Source of the DNA: Pleomorphomonas sp. JP5
Lineage (GTDB): Bacteria; Pseudomonadota; Alphaproteobacteria; Rhizobiales; Pleomorphomonadaceae
Direction: 5' to 3'
Assembly (NCBI RefSeq): GCF_023721815.1
Contig: NZ_JAMDLI010000001.1
Location: 310,001-374,000, forward strand
Length of the DNA stretch: 64,000 nucleotides
The translations under genes were made by a program, and so were the position numbers. Below are positions 8,020 through 16,709 of this stretch, in pieces (the first letter of the stretch is position 1; the number at the start of each line of letters is the position of its first letter). A model generated the notes under the pieces. The model ran no database searches, had not been told where the DNA came from, and was given only the letters and a program-made list of their open reading frames with translations.

Positions 8020-8868
8020 TCAGATCGGAATGGCGGCGATGACGGTCGAGGGCTGAACGATCTCGTCCTGGGCCGCGATCATCACGATTTCCCGGCTTCC
8101 GGCTTCAACGGTTTTGTCGAGCAGGCCGAACACCGAGGATACCGAGCGCGACAGTGCCTCCGGGACGGAGCGCGTCGTCAGCCAGTGTATGTAGAACAGA
8201 GCGGCTATGGCGTCGCCCGCCCCGTTGATCGACAGTGGCAGTCGCCGCGAACGAGCAAGCCACAGGTTGCTGCCGTCGGAAGCTACGATGTCGAGTGCCT
8301 CATCCGGCGTGCTGTCGACGATCAACGAGGTCACAAGCACCACCTTGGGCCCAAGTGCATGCAGGTCCGCGATGGAGCTTCTCACATCGTCCATGGTGGC
8401 CGTTGGCCGACCGACCAGGAAATCCAGCTCGAAGTGATTGGGAGTGACGAGGTCGGCTGCCGGCATCGCCTGATCGCGGAAAAACTCGGGTACGCCGGGG
8501 CGCACGAAAACGCCTCGCCCGACATCGCCGATTACCGGATCGCAAGCGTAGGCCGCCTTTGGATTGGCGTCTCTTACCAGCTTCACGGCCCTGAGGATCG
8601 AAGCGCCAATGTCCGGCTCGCCGACATAGCCCGACAGCACGCCATCGCAGTTGCCCAACACGCCCCGCTCGGAAATGCCATCCACGCAGTCGTCGATCAG
8701 CGAACTGTCGAACACCTGACCTTTCCAAGAACCGTAGCCGGTGTGGTTTGAGAACTGGACGGTATGGATCGGCCAGACCTCGTGTCCGAGGCGCTGCATG
8801 ACGAAAGCGGCGGACGCATTACCAACATGGCCATAGGCGACGTGGGACTGAATGGACAGGATGTTCAT
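8020..8868 (-). CDS. pdxY: Pyridoxal kinase PdxY
   Basis: About 282 residues of the ribokinase-like pyridoxal kinase family, which phosphorylates pyridoxal to pyridoxal 5'-phosphate in the B6 salvage pathway. The N-terminus MNILSIQSHVAYGHVGNASAAF, the middle CDPVIGD and the C-terminal SINGAGDAIAALF (anion hole and catalytic Asp in the GAGD loop) are characteristic, and the length is close to the 287 residues of E. coli PdxY. The frame continues upstream to 8946, but homology begins at ATG 8868. It lies downstream of the ROK gene on the same strand, with 137 bases between, and converges with the iron permease gene. Confidence 0.93.
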   Translation of the reverse strand: MNILSIQSHVAYGHVGNASAAFVMQRLGHEVWPIHTVQFSNHTGYGSWKGQVFDSSLIDDCVDGISERGVLGNCDGVLSGYVGEPDIGASILRAVKLVRDANPKAAYACDPVIGDVGRGVFVRPGVPEFFRDQAMPAADLVTPNHFELDFLVGRPTATMDDVRSSIADLHALGPKVVLVTSLIVDSTPDEALDIVASDGSNLWLARSRRLPLSINGAGDAIAALFYIHWLTTRSVPEALSRSVSSVFGLLDKTVEAGSREIVMIAAQDEIVQPSTVIAAIPI

Positions 8869-9005
8869 GGAGTGTACTTCGAGAGAGACGACAGGAACCA
8901 GCGCCACGGGAGCGAGCGTTACCCCGCAGCAAAACGACTCTCGCAACTCTCAGGCAACAGGCGAAGCCGCGCAAGTCGGTCGCAGTGGCTTTCCCGCCGG
9001 ACAAC

Positions 9006-10202
9006 TCACTTCAGACGGCTACTGTGGCGAAGCACGAGGCCGGCCGCGCCGAGGCAGTTGTCGTTGTCAAGAAACTTGCCGGCCTTGAATACCGGATAGT
9101 GAGCCTCGTCGACGTCCTCGTGCTTGACGAAGGAGTGCTTCTCATAGCTGGCGCGCAAGGGCGCGAGCAACAGTTCGCCGGCACTGGCCAGGACCCCCGA
9201 AATGATGAACAGCGGCGGATTGATCATGGCGCCGGCCATGCTGAGTCCGCGTCCAGCCGCTTCGCCGGCATCGGCAAGAAGACGCCGGAAGCCGGTTTCA
9301 CCCTGAATGGCCCTTGAAACGATCTCGCTCACGGGCATCGAGCGGCCAAGCCAATCGGTTGCCATTCTCGAAACGAACCCGGCGCCACAGTAAAGCTCGA
9401 GGCATCCCCGGTTGCCGCAGCGGCAAAGCGGGCCGTGCGGATCGATGACGATATGGCCCATCTCGCCAGCCGAGCCGGAAGCGCCGACAAGCGGCTTCCC
9501 GTCGATGACGATGGCTCCGCTGACGGTTTGGTTCAGCTTCAGCAGGACAAAGTCGCTGCTCCCGGTGGCGGCGCCCCACATCATCTCGGCCAACGCGGCG
9601 CAGTTGCTTTCGCTGTCGGCGAAAATCGGCTTTTCCAACACCGGCTGGAATGCCTCACGGAAATCGATGCCTTGCCAACCGTGCAGGGTCGAGGAGCGCA
9701 TGATGCGGCCGTCGGGCGCCAGTGGCGCCGAGAGGGCAAAGCCGATACCGATCAGGCCACCGTAGGCAAGGCTATGCTCCTTGTAGAGCGTATCGACGGC
9801 ATGCTTGACGACGCGAGCGGCTTTCGTGGGCGAATACTCACGCTCCACCGGCATCGCCAGGTCGGCTACCACGTTGTGCGCCACATCCGCCACGATCACC
9901 CGGATCTCGTCCACATCCAACAAAGCGCCGACACAAGTCCCGGCTTCCGGATTGAGTGAGTGGGCGATGGCCGGCCGCCCCGGACCAGGATTGCGCGTTT
10001 CCATCTCGACGACGAGATTCGACCGTTTCAGGTCGGCGAGAATGGTGGAGACGGTCGATCGGGCAAGGCCGGTATTGCGAGCGATCTGCGATGTGCTCAC
10101 CGCGCCATGCCCGCTCAGGGCCCTCACCACCTTCACAACCGGCGAGTCCAGCTCGCGGCCGTAGAGCAGCCCCTCTAGTTCGCTGGTGAGCATGTTGGCC
10201 AA
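9006..10202 (-). CDS. ROK-family transcriptional regulator (NagC/XylR type)
   Basis: 398 residues. An N-terminal winged helix (about residues 20-70, SQIARNTGLARSTVSTILADL) is followed by a ROK sugar-kinase-like domain with the CRCGNRGCLE zinc motif and the GEMGH segment. These proteins repress sugar uptake and catabolic genes and release DNA on binding a sugar or sugar phosphate. The start is TTG 10202, with GGAG six bases upstream; ATG 10193 is an alternative with poorer spacing. It is divergent from the sugar ABC operon starting at 10500 and very likely controls it through the dyads in the shared 297-base region. Confidence 0.9.
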   Translation of the reverse strand: MANMLTSELEGLLYGRELDSPVVKVVRALSGHGAVSTSQIARNTGLARSTVSTILADLKRSNLVVEMETRNPGPGRPAIAHSLNPEAGTCVGALLDVDEIRVIVADVAHNVVADLAMPVEREYSPTKAARVVKHAVDTLYKEHSLAYGGLIGIGFALSAPLAPDGRIMRSSTLHGWQGIDFREAFQPVLEKPIFADSESNCAALAEMMWGAATGSSDFVLLKLNQTVSGAIVIDGKPLVGASGSAGEMGHIVIDPHGPLCRCGNRGCLELYCGAGFVSRMATDWLGRSMPVSEIVSRAIQGETGFRRLLADAGEAAGRGLSMAGAMINPPLFIISGVLASAGELLLAPLRASYEKHSFVKHEDVDEAHYPVFKAGKFLDNDNCLGAAGLVLRHSSRLK

Positions 10203-10338
10203 TTTTGTCTCCGACGAACTTAAGGGATAGTGTTCACCGACGCTTTAACGTTCCCCGCGACAAAACGGTAATGTCGCGCCTTTCTTGCGTCAATGACATA
10301 ATAGGGGCGCGCCAAGCGATATAAATCTTATCTCTCTT

Positions 10339-10361
10339 TGATTGACCGGAAAATTCAATCA
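10339..10361. promoter_or_regulatory. 7-9-7 inverted repeat between ROK gene and sugar ABC operon
   Basis: TGATTGA, nine bases, TCAATCA: a perfect seven-base dyad in the divergent region. Its geometry is the same as two further dyads nearby (10439-10461 and 10467-10489), though the half-site sequences differ. Possibly an operator for the ROK regulator or for a second regulator. Confidence 0.4.
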
Positions 10362-10432
10362 TCTAGTTCATAATTCGGCGTAAATATCGGGTCTTTGCGT
10401 GGTCTATTATGTCGTAGATGACAAAATGATCC

Positions 10433-10460
10433 TTGACAGAGTATGAACGCGAGCCATACT
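10433..10460 (+). promoter_or_regulatory. Sigma-70-type promoter of the sugar ABC operon
   Basis: TTGACA at 10433-10438 and CATACT at 10455-10460 with a 16-base spacer, about 40 bases upstream of the binding-protein ATG. The -35 hexamer is a perfect consensus match. The dyad at 10439-10461 fills the spacer and covers the -10 element. Confidence 0.6.
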
Positions 10461-10461
10461 C
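10439..10461. promoter_or_regulatory. Candidate ROK operator overlapping the promoter
   Basis: GAGTATG, nine bases, CATACTC: a perfect seven-base inverted repeat that begins immediately after the -35 hexamer and includes the -10 hexamer. A protein bound here would block RNA polymerase, as expected for repression by the divergently encoded ROK regulator. Confidence 0.55.
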
Positions 10462-10466
10462 CGTAA

Positions 10467-10489
10467 CCAGTCGCGCTAGAAACGACTGG
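10467..10489. promoter_or_regulatory. 7-9-7 inverted repeat in the 5' leader, touching the ribosome-binding site
   Basis: CCAGTCG, nine bases, CGACTGG. The right arm runs into the Shine-Dalgarno GGGAGG (10488-10493) of the binding-protein gene. In RNA it could form a hairpin that partly hides the ribosome-binding site; in DNA it could be an operator. The two cannot be separated from sequence alone. Confidence 0.4.
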
Positions 10490-10499
10490 GAGGAATGCC

Positions 10500-11744
10500 A
10501 TGACAATGAAATCTGCTGCCGCGCGTGCCGCACTTGTCGGAGGACTGCTGCTGACGGGAACCAGCCTGGCTTCGGCTGAGGAATTAACGCTATGGACACT
10601 GAACTTCAGTTCCGAAGCGTCCAACGAAGCATTCAGCAAGATCACCAGCGGCTTCGAGGCGGACAATCCCGGCGTCAAGGTCACCATCGTCACCCGTGGC
10701 ACCGACGATCACAAGACCGCCATCCGTGTGGCCGCCGGTACCGACAAGGGACCCGACATTTATTTCATGTGGGCCGGTCTCGGTCTGGGTGGAGAATATG
10801 TAAAGGCGGGCCTCAGCCTGCCTCTCGACAAGTACTACGCCGAATACAAATGGGACGATGAGCTGGTTCCGGCTGCCGCCTCATTCTCCCGCATCTACGA
10901 GGGCGGTCGGCATGGCGTGCCGTTCACCTTTAAGGGAGAGGCACTCTATTACAACAAGGTGCTGTTCGAGAAGGCAGGCATTACCGGCACACCTGCCAAT
11001 TACGATGAACTCGTCGCGGACGCCGAAAAGCTCAAGGCGGCCGGCATCCCGGCGATCGCCTTCGGCGGCACCGTCAACTGGCACGTCATGCGCCTGATGG
11101 ACGTGATCCTCGAGGCCAAATGCGGCGCCGATAAGCATGACGCGCTGATGAACATGGCGGTCGACTGGACCAAAGAAGCCTGCGCGACAGATTCGTTCGT
11201 CGAGTTGGACAAGTGGGCCAAGAACTACATCCTGTCGCCGTTCATGGGCATCGATCAGGCACAATCCTTCAACCTGTTTGTCGCAGGTCGTGCCGCGATG
11301 ATGCTGGAAGGCGACTGGCTGGTGCAACAGCTCGCTGAGGCCGGAAATCTTGACGACTACGATCTGTTCCCGTTCCCGACCGGAACCAATCGTCTCTACG
11401 GTTTCGCCGAATACCACTATGTGAGTACGAAGAGCAAGAATCCGGATCTCGCCGCCAAGTTCCTCGACTACTTCAACTCGACCAAGGTACAACAAAGTGT
11501 GCTCGGAAAGTTTAGCACATCGTCCATCAACAAACACGTTGTCTATGACAACCTCCGGCCGATGGACAAGAAGTGGCTCGACATCTTCAACACCTACGAC
11601 AAGGTCTACATGAATGGCGACCAGGCCTTCCCACTCGACGTGACGACGGAGTATTTCCGCGTCATCAACGAAGTGGCCAGTGGCAATATGGCTCCCGCCG
11701 ACGCCGCTGCAGCTCTGCAGACCTTCATCGCCAACAAGGGCTGA
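10500..11744 (+). CDS. Carbohydrate ABC transporter substrate-binding protein (family 1)
   Basis: 414 residues. Residues 1-26 form a Sec signal peptide ending in SLASAEE, and the mature part begins LTLWTLNF, typical of MalE/UgpB-like periplasmic sugar-binding proteins. YFMWAGLGLGGEYVKAG and the YYNKVLFEKAGI segment are characteristic of the family. A strong Shine-Dalgarno (GGGAGGA) precedes the ATG. It is the first gene of the operon (binding protein, two permeases, glycoside hydrolase, ATPase) driven from the promoter at 10433-10460. The ligand is unknown but is likely an oligosaccharide or glycoside, because a hydrolase is encoded in the same operon. Confidence 0.92.
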   Translation: MTMKSAAARAALVGGLLLTGTSLASAEELTLWTLNFSSEASNEAFSKITSGFEADNPGVKVTIVTRGTDDHKTAIRVAAGTDKGPDIYFMWAGLGLGGEYVKAGLSLPLDKYYAEYKWDDELVPAAASFSRIYEGGRHGVPFTFKGEALYYNKVLFEKAGITGTPANYDELVADAEKLKAAGIPAIAFGGTVNWHVMRLMDVILEAKCGADKHDALMNMAVDWTKEACATDSFVELDKWAKNYILSPFMGIDQAQSFNLFVAGRAAMMLEGDWLVQQLAEAGNLDDYDLFPFPTGTNRLYGFAEYHYVSTKSKNPDLAAKFLDYFNSTKVQQSVLGKFSTSSINKHVVYDNLRPMDKKWLDIFNTYDKVYMNGDQAFPLDVTTEYFRVINEVASGNMAPADAAAALQTFIANKG

Positions 11745-11829
11745 TCTCCCCCTGAAGCCCGACGCGGCCGGCTGCCCTTCCCGCTGCCGGCCGCATTTCT
11801 CGACGCCCCAATACACTGGGAGGAGCCCT

Positions 11830-12729
11830 ATGGCCTCGCGCGCCATTTGGTCCGACACTCGCGTTCAGGCCGCACTTCTGTTGGGGCCAGCGCTCGTCAT
11901 CTACGTGGTCTTTGCCGTTTTCCCGATGATCGACGTGATCTGGCTGAGCTTCTTCAAGTGGAATGGCCTTGATCCGGTCAAGGTCTACGTCGGGACCTCC
12001 AACTACGTCGACGTTTTCACCAAGGATCCCGTCTTCTGGGGAGCCTTCCGGAATACCGTCATTTGGACCGCGCTGTCCGTGGCCATTCCGCCGATGATCG
12101 GACTCGCTTTGGCACTCGGCCTCAATCAGCCGATCTTCGGCCGCAATACCTTGCGTGCCGTCTACTACCTACCGGTCATCATCGCGCCGATCGCCGTCGC
12201 GACAATGTGGCGCTGGATGTACGACCCCTTCTTCGGACTTTTCGGCCAGATTCTAGCTTCACTCGGTCTCCAGTCCTTGATCATGGATTGGCTTGGCAAC
12301 CGCGACATCGCCCTCTATTCGGCCTTCGGCGCCTATGTCTGGCAGTCAGTCGGCTTCTCGATGGTGCTGTTTCTTGCTGGCCTTCAGAGTGTCAACAAGT
12401 CGCTCGTCGAGGCGGCACGTATCGATGGCGCAGGCCGCTGGGCCATCTTCCGCTACGTAACGCTGCCTGCCTTGCGCACGACCCTCACCATCGTGCTCGT
12501 TCTTGCCATCATCTCTTCGCTCAAGGCATTCGACATCGTCTACGGCCTTACCGGCGGCGGCCCCGCCCAATCTACGCAGGTGCTTGCACTCTGGGCGTTT
12601 ACCCAGTCGATGCAGATTTTCGACTTCGGCCGCGGCAGCGCCATATCCGTCGTGCTCTTGGGCGTCACGCTCGCCATCGTCATCCCCTACATGCGCTGGA
12701 CGCAGAAGCGTGAGGAGGCCTCGGAATGA
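11830..12729 (+). CDS. Carbohydrate ABC transporter permease (MalF type)
   Basis: 299 residues, six predicted membrane spans, with the ATPase-contact EAA loop EAARIDGAGRWAIF at the expected position in the last third. I start at ATG 11830, which has GGGAGGAG just upstream; the frame open from 11680 lacks family similarity before that point. Its stop overlaps the next permease start by four bases (ATGA), so the two channel subunits are coupled. It acts in the inner membrane with the 12726 permease and the 15146 ATPase. Confidence 0.92.
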   Translation: MASRAIWSDTRVQAALLLGPALVIYVVFAVFPMIDVIWLSFFKWNGLDPVKVYVGTSNYVDVFTKDPVFWGAFRNTVIWTALSVAIPPMIGLALALGLNQPIFGRNTLRAVYYLPVIIAPIAVATMWRWMYDPFFGLFGQILASLGLQSLIMDWLGNRDIALYSAFGAYVWQSVGFSMVLFLAGLQSVNKSLVEAARIDGAGRWAIFRYVTLPALRTTLTIVLVLAIISSLKAFDIVYGLTGGGPAQSTQVLALWAFTQSMQIFDFGRGSAISVVLLGVTLAIVIPYMRWTQKREEASE

Positions 12730-13598
12730 CGCCCATCCCGTCTCCTTTCGCCGACGAGACCGTCATCAAGCCTCCGCGTGACTGGGTGCTGGTCGGCTTG
12801 TGGATATCGCTCTTCGTCGTAGCGGTGATCTGGATCGCCCCTTTCGTCTTCATCGTCTTCACCTCGCTGAAATCGACGACTCAGGTGATGACGACCAGCG
12901 CCTTCTCCCCGCCGGTCGATCCCCAATTCGGCAACTTTGCCTCGGCCTGGGCGCGCGGGCGTTTCGAGACGACCTTCGTCAACTCGGCCGTCATCGCGGC
13001 GATCAAGGTGCCGCTTGGTCTTATCCTGTCGGCCATGGCCGCCTATGCGCTGGCCAAGATTCCGATGCGCTTCGGCAAGCTGGTTCTGATGCTGATCCTG
13101 TTCGGAACGATGATCCCCTTTCAGGTGATGCTGGCGCCGATCTTCACCCTGGTGAACGGCCTCGGGCTGATCGACACCTATCCCGGGGTCATCCTGCCTT
13201 ACCTTGCGTTCGGCATCCCCTATCAGGTGTTCATACTGCATGGCTTCTTCCGGGCCATCCCACATGAACTGAGCGAAGCGGCGCGCATCGACGGAGCCTC
13301 GCATTTCGTGACCTTCCGGCGCGTCTTCCTGCCGGTGTCGCTGCCGGTGCTGGCGGCCCTGTTCATCCTCGACTTCGTCGCAACCTGGAACGAGTTCGCC
13401 ATGGCGCTGGTCCTGTTGCAGGACCGGGAAATGTGGACGTTGCCGCTCGGCCTATCCGCCTTCCAGGGACAGTTCTCGCGCGACTACGGCCAGCTCAACG
13501 CGGCGATCGTCATGACCGTACTGCCCGCCACAATCGTCTACCTGATCTTCCAGCGCTATTTCGTGTCCGGCCTGACGTCCGGCGCCGTCAAAGGCTGA
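12726..13598 (+). CDS. Carbohydrate ABC transporter permease (MalG type)
   Basis: 290 residues with six membrane spans and the EAA loop EAARIDGASHFVTFRRVF. The N-terminal cytoplasmic segment followed by a hydrophobic span, and the C-terminal SGAVKG, are typical for MalG-like partners of MalF permeases. The start overlaps the upstream permease by four bases. The glycoside hydrolase gene follows after 22 bases. Confidence 0.92.
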   Translation: MTPIPSPFADETVIKPPRDWVLVGLWISLFVVAVIWIAPFVFIVFTSLKSTTQVMTTSAFSPPVDPQFGNFASAWARGRFETTFVNSAVIAAIKVPLGLILSAMAAYALAKIPMRFGKLVLMLILFGTMIPFQVMLAPIFTLVNGLGLIDTYPGVILPYLAFGIPYQVFILHGFFRAIPHELSEAARIDGASHFVTFRRVFLPVSLPVLAALFILDFVATWNEFAMALVLLQDREMWTLPLGLSAFQGQFSRDYGQLNAAIVMTVLPATIVYLIFQRYFVSGLTSGAVKG

Positions 13599-13620
13599 AA
13601 CTCAACGGGATAATCAGAAC

Positions 13621-15135
13621 ATGTCCAAGCAGAGCGTATCCAAGTGGGGTATTTTTGAGGCTGCCTTTCGCGGCCCGGTTGCCGGAAACCCCTATCTCGA
13701 CGTTAGTTTCGAAGCGTTTTTCAAGCAAAACAGCCGCGTTATCCGCGTGCCCGGCTTCTACGACGGAGAGGGGACTTACAAGGTTCGCTTCATGCCCGAC
13801 AACGAGGGCGAATGGACCTTCGCCACCATTTCCAACGTTGCCGAACTGGATGGACAGAGTGGTGCCGTCAGCGTTGAAATGCCGGCGCCGGGCTGCCACG
13901 GCCCGGTCCACGTCGCCAACCAGTTCCATTTCGCCTATGCCGACGGCACGCCCTATCTTCCCTTCGGCACCACGAGCTACGCCTGGACGCATCAGCCGCT
14001 CGAGTTGCAGGCTGAAACGCTGAAAACGCTGGCCGAGGCGCGCTTCAACAAGATGCGCATGGCGGTCTTCCCGAAGGACTACCCGTTCAACGTCAACGAA
14101 CCTCTGTTCGATATCTTCGAGCGTGACGACGAAGGAGAGCTCGACTTCGACCGTCCGAACCCGCTGGCCTTCCGTCACTTCGAAACGCAGGTGGCGGCGC
14201 TTCGCGATCTCGGTATCGAGGCCGACATCATCATCTTCCACCCCTACGATCGCTGGGGTTATTGCGAGATGTCGGCGGAACAGGACTACCGTTTCGTCGC
14301 ATATCTCACGGCGCGCCTCGCCGCATTCAGAAATGTCTGGTGGTCGCTCGCCAACGAGTACGACTTCCTGCTCAACTCCAAGCCGATGTCGCAGTGGGAT
14401 CGCTATTTCCAGATCATCGAGGAGAACGATCCTTACCGGCATCTCAAGTCGATCCACAACGGAGACGTCAAGGCCAACTACGACCACCGCAAACCGTGGG
14501 TCAGCCACGTCTGCATCCAAAACTGGGACGTCAAGCATACCCAGGAATGGCGCGACGCCTATGGCAAGCCTGTGGTCAATGACGAGCCCGAGTACGAAGG
14601 CAACATCCTCTTGTGTTGGGGCAACATCTCGGCCGAGGAGTTGGTCCATCGCTACTGGATCACGTTGCTGCGCGGCGGATATGCCGGTCATGGCGAGACC
14701 TTCATGCACCCCGAGGACATCCTGTGGTGGGCGAAGGGGGGCAAGTTGCGCGGCGAGGCCTGGAAGCGGATCGGTTTCTTGCGCGATCTCCTCGAACAGG
14801 ACGTCAAGAAGGGCCTTACGCCCCTGGCCTCCTCCGACAACTGGCCGTGGAGCCGCGTCTCCGGCGCCAGCGACGGCGACGTCGTCTACATCTATCTTGG
14901 CGAGCATCAGCCGGTGATCTGGGCTCCGGGCCTGCCCACCGAGCCGGGCGACTACGATGTGGATGTCATCGATACCTGGAACATGACGGTCAGCCCGGCG
15001 AAGATCGTCGATGCGCCGGCCAACCATCCGACCCGGCATGGTGCGCAGACGCGGTCGAGGCGGCCAGACGCGGTTTTTGCCGTCGAGTTGCCCGGCAAGC
15101 CGCATCTCGCCATCCGCGTTCGTCGCCGCCGTTGA
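13621..15135 (+). CDS. DUF5060/DUF4038-type putative glycoside hydrolase (cytoplasmic)
   Basis: 504 residues. The N-terminal 75 or so residues (KWGIFEAAFRGP...GTYKVRFMPDNEGEW) look like the beta-sandwich DUF5060 domain. Residues from about 100 on form a TIM-barrel glycosidase of the DUF4038 type (FPFGTTSYAWTHQ...FNKMRMAVFPKDY). Candidate catalytic acids are E246 in SLANEYDF and E322 in VVNDEPEYEG, the arrangement of clan GH-A retaining enzymes. There is no signal peptide, so the substrate would be hydrolysed after import by the surrounding ABC transporter. The specific glycoside is not known. Confidence 0.82.
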   Translation: MSKQSVSKWGIFEAAFRGPVAGNPYLDVSFEAFFKQNSRVIRVPGFYDGEGTYKVRFMPDNEGEWTFATISNVAELDGQSGAVSVEMPAPGCHGPVHVANQFHFAYADGTPYLPFGTTSYAWTHQPLELQAETLKTLAEARFNKMRMAVFPKDYPFNVNEPLFDIFERDDEGELDFDRPNPLAFRHFETQVAALRDLGIEADIIIFHPYDRWGYCEMSAEQDYRFVAYLTARLAAFRNVWWSLANEYDFLLNSKPMSQWDRYFQIIEENDPYRHLKSIHNGDVKANYDHRKPWVSHVCIQNWDVKHTQEWRDAYGKPVVNDEPEYEGNILLCWGNISAEELVHRYWITLLRGGYAGHGETFMHPEDILWWAKGGKLRGEAWKRIGFLRDLLEQDVKKGLTPLASSDNWPWSRVSGASDGDVVYIYLGEHQPVIWAPGLPTEPGDYDVDVIDTWNMTVSPAKIVDAPANHPTRHGAQTRSRRPDAVFAVELPGKPHLAIRVRRRR

Positions 15136-15145
15136 GGAGAAGGCA

Positions 15146-16228
15146 ATGGCCAGCGTAACGATCAGCAATGTTCGCAAGAACTACGGCGCCGTCTCCGTCA
15201 TCCATGGCGTCGACATCGACATCCTGCATGGCGAATTCGTTGTGCTCGTTGGGCCGTCGGGATGCGGCAAATCAACGCTCCTGCGGATGATCGCCGGCTT
15301 GGAGGTCATCTCCGCCGGCACCATCTCCATCGAAGGCAAGGTGGTGAACCAACTGGAGCCAAAGGACAGGGACATCGCCATGGTGTTCCAGAATTATGCC
15401 CTTTACCCGCAGATGACGGTCGCCCAGAACATGAGCTTTGCTCTGGAGCTCGCCAAGGTCGACAAGGCGACGATCAAGCAGAAAGTGGATGCCGCCGCCG
15501 CCATCCTGGGCCTGGAGCCCTTGCTCGACCGCAAGCCCGCGCAGTTGTCCGGTGGCCAGCGCCAGCGCGTCGCCATGGGGCGCGCTATCGTCCGCAATCC
15601 CAAGGTCTTCCTGTTCGACGAGCCGCTTAGCAACCTCGACGCCAAGCTGCGCGTTGCCATGCGGGCCGAGATCAAGAGCCTGCACCAGCGGCTCGGAACG
15701 ACCGTCGTCTACGTCACGCACGATCAGATCGAGGCCATGACCATGGCAGACAAGATCGTGGTGCTGAACGCCGGTCGCGTCGAACAGATCGGTACACCGC
15801 TCGAACTCTACGACCGCCCGATCAACCGCTTCGTTGCCGGGTTCATCGGATCGCCGGCCATGAACTTCGTTCGCGGCACGCTTCTACCGGGACAGGCCGG
15901 TTTGAAGGTCGCCTCTGGCGCCGTCATGGTTATCGGGGCCTATCCCTCGGAGTTGGTCGGACACGAGGTTGAGTTTGGTATTCGGCCGGAACACATACAG
16001 GTCGCCGATGGTGGCGACCTCCAAGCCCGCGTCGAGGTCGTCGAGCCGACCGGTTCGGAAACGCATGTCGTTGTCGACGCTTATGGCGAGAAGCTGGTTG
16101 CGCTGATCCGTCGCCGTATGCCCATATCGGTGGGGGACACGCTTCCGATCGCCTTCGAGGAGGGACAGGCTCATCTCTTCGATGCCGAGAGCGGGAAACG
16201 GCTCGGCGTCGAGGCAAGTTCTTGCTGA
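15146..16228 (+). CDS. Sugar ABC transporter ATP-binding protein (MalK/UgpC type)
   Basis: 360 residues. Walker A GPSGCGKSTLLRMIAG, signature LSGGQRQRVAMGRAI, Walker B VFLFDEPLSNLDAKL, H-loop YVTHDQIEAMTMADK, then a regulatory TOBE domain (EFGIRPEHIQVADGG). I start at ATG 15146, where the typical MASVTISNVRKNYG begins, with GAGGAGAAGG upstream. It is the last gene of the operon from 10500 and should power the MalFG-type permeases encoded before it. A hairpin at 16270-16297 follows. Confidence 0.94.
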   Translation: MASVTISNVRKNYGAVSVIHGVDIDILHGEFVVLVGPSGCGKSTLLRMIAGLEVISAGTISIEGKVVNQLEPKDRDIAMVFQNYALYPQMTVAQNMSFALELAKVDKATIKQKVDAAAAILGLEPLLDRKPAQLSGGQRQRVAMGRAIVRNPKVFLFDEPLSNLDAKLRVAMRAEIKSLHQRLGTTVVYVTHDQIEAMTMADKIVVLNAGRVEQIGTPLELYDRPINRFVAGFIGSPAMNFVRGTLLPGQAGLKVASGAVMVIGAYPSELVGHEVEFGIRPEHIQVADGGDLQARVEVVEPTGSETHVVVDAYGEKLVALIRRRMPISVGDTLPIAFEEGQAHLFDAESGKRLGVEASSC

Positions 16229-16269
16229 GGCGTCCTCGATCGACAAGTGCGCATCCGATCAAAAGCCAA

Positions 16270-16297
16270 GGCGCCGGAAACCTACGTTTCCAGCGCC
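16270..16297. terminator. Hairpin between convergent transcription units
   Basis: A stem of about 11 pairs with one mismatch (GGCGCCGGAAAC against GTTTCCAGCGCC, loop CTAC). No T-run follows on either strand, so it is a weak intrinsic terminator at best. It lies 41 bases after the ATPase stop and 87 bases beyond the 3' end of the minus-strand cluster. A smaller hairpin (CGGGC/GCCCG, 16353-16366) lies closer to that cluster's end. Confidence 0.45.
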
Positions 16298-16384
16298 CTG
16301 AAGCGAACCAACAGACTTTGGCCCGAACGTCGAACTGATGCGATGAATGTCACGGGCGACCGCCCGCGTCTGTCTGAAAGACTA

Positions 16385-16615
16385 TCAGTGCAGATCGCCG
16401 ATCACTGACTCTGCATTCGGGGCCATGATGGATGTGTCGAGACCGGCTTTCTCCATCTCGTCGATGACCGCGGCAAGTGCGAGGTCGAGACAATAGGAGG
16501 TGAACTCGGCGTTCAGGGTCTTGGACGTCTGGCGAGCGTAAATGATAAGGCGCGCAAGGGCGGCAAACTCTTCTGTATCGGCCAGGACGGCCTTGTCGGT
16601 GGTTCTATCCAGCAT
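16385..16615 (-). CDS. Small helical protein of unknown function at the end of the YcaO-TfuA cluster
   Basis: About 76 residues, starting MLDRTTDKAVLADTEEF, soluble and rich in helix-forming residues, with one cysteine and no signal peptide or membrane span. ATG 16615 is preferred over an in-frame start at 16639 because GGAAGGGG lies a few bases upstream. It lies 94 bases after TfuA on the same strand and is probably cotranscribed. I do not recognise a family. It could be a partner of the modification enzymes, a leader-binding or immunity protein, or unrelated to the pathway. Confidence 0.6.
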   Translation of the reverse strand: MLDRTTDKAVLADTEEFAALARLIIYARQTSKTLNAEFTSYCLDLALAAVIDEMEKAGLDTSIMAPNAESVIGDLH

Positions 16616-16709
16616 CTCGATCCCCTTCCATGCCCGCAAGACTGCGACAACGGAACGGACATAACCAAGCCAGCCGTGACAGCGCCGTTACAGATGAGAA
16701 ACACGGGGC

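Noticed and set aside
13588-15177. 529-codon minus-strand frame
   Set aside because: It is antisense to the glycoside hydrolase gene and shows only low-complexity mirror sequence.
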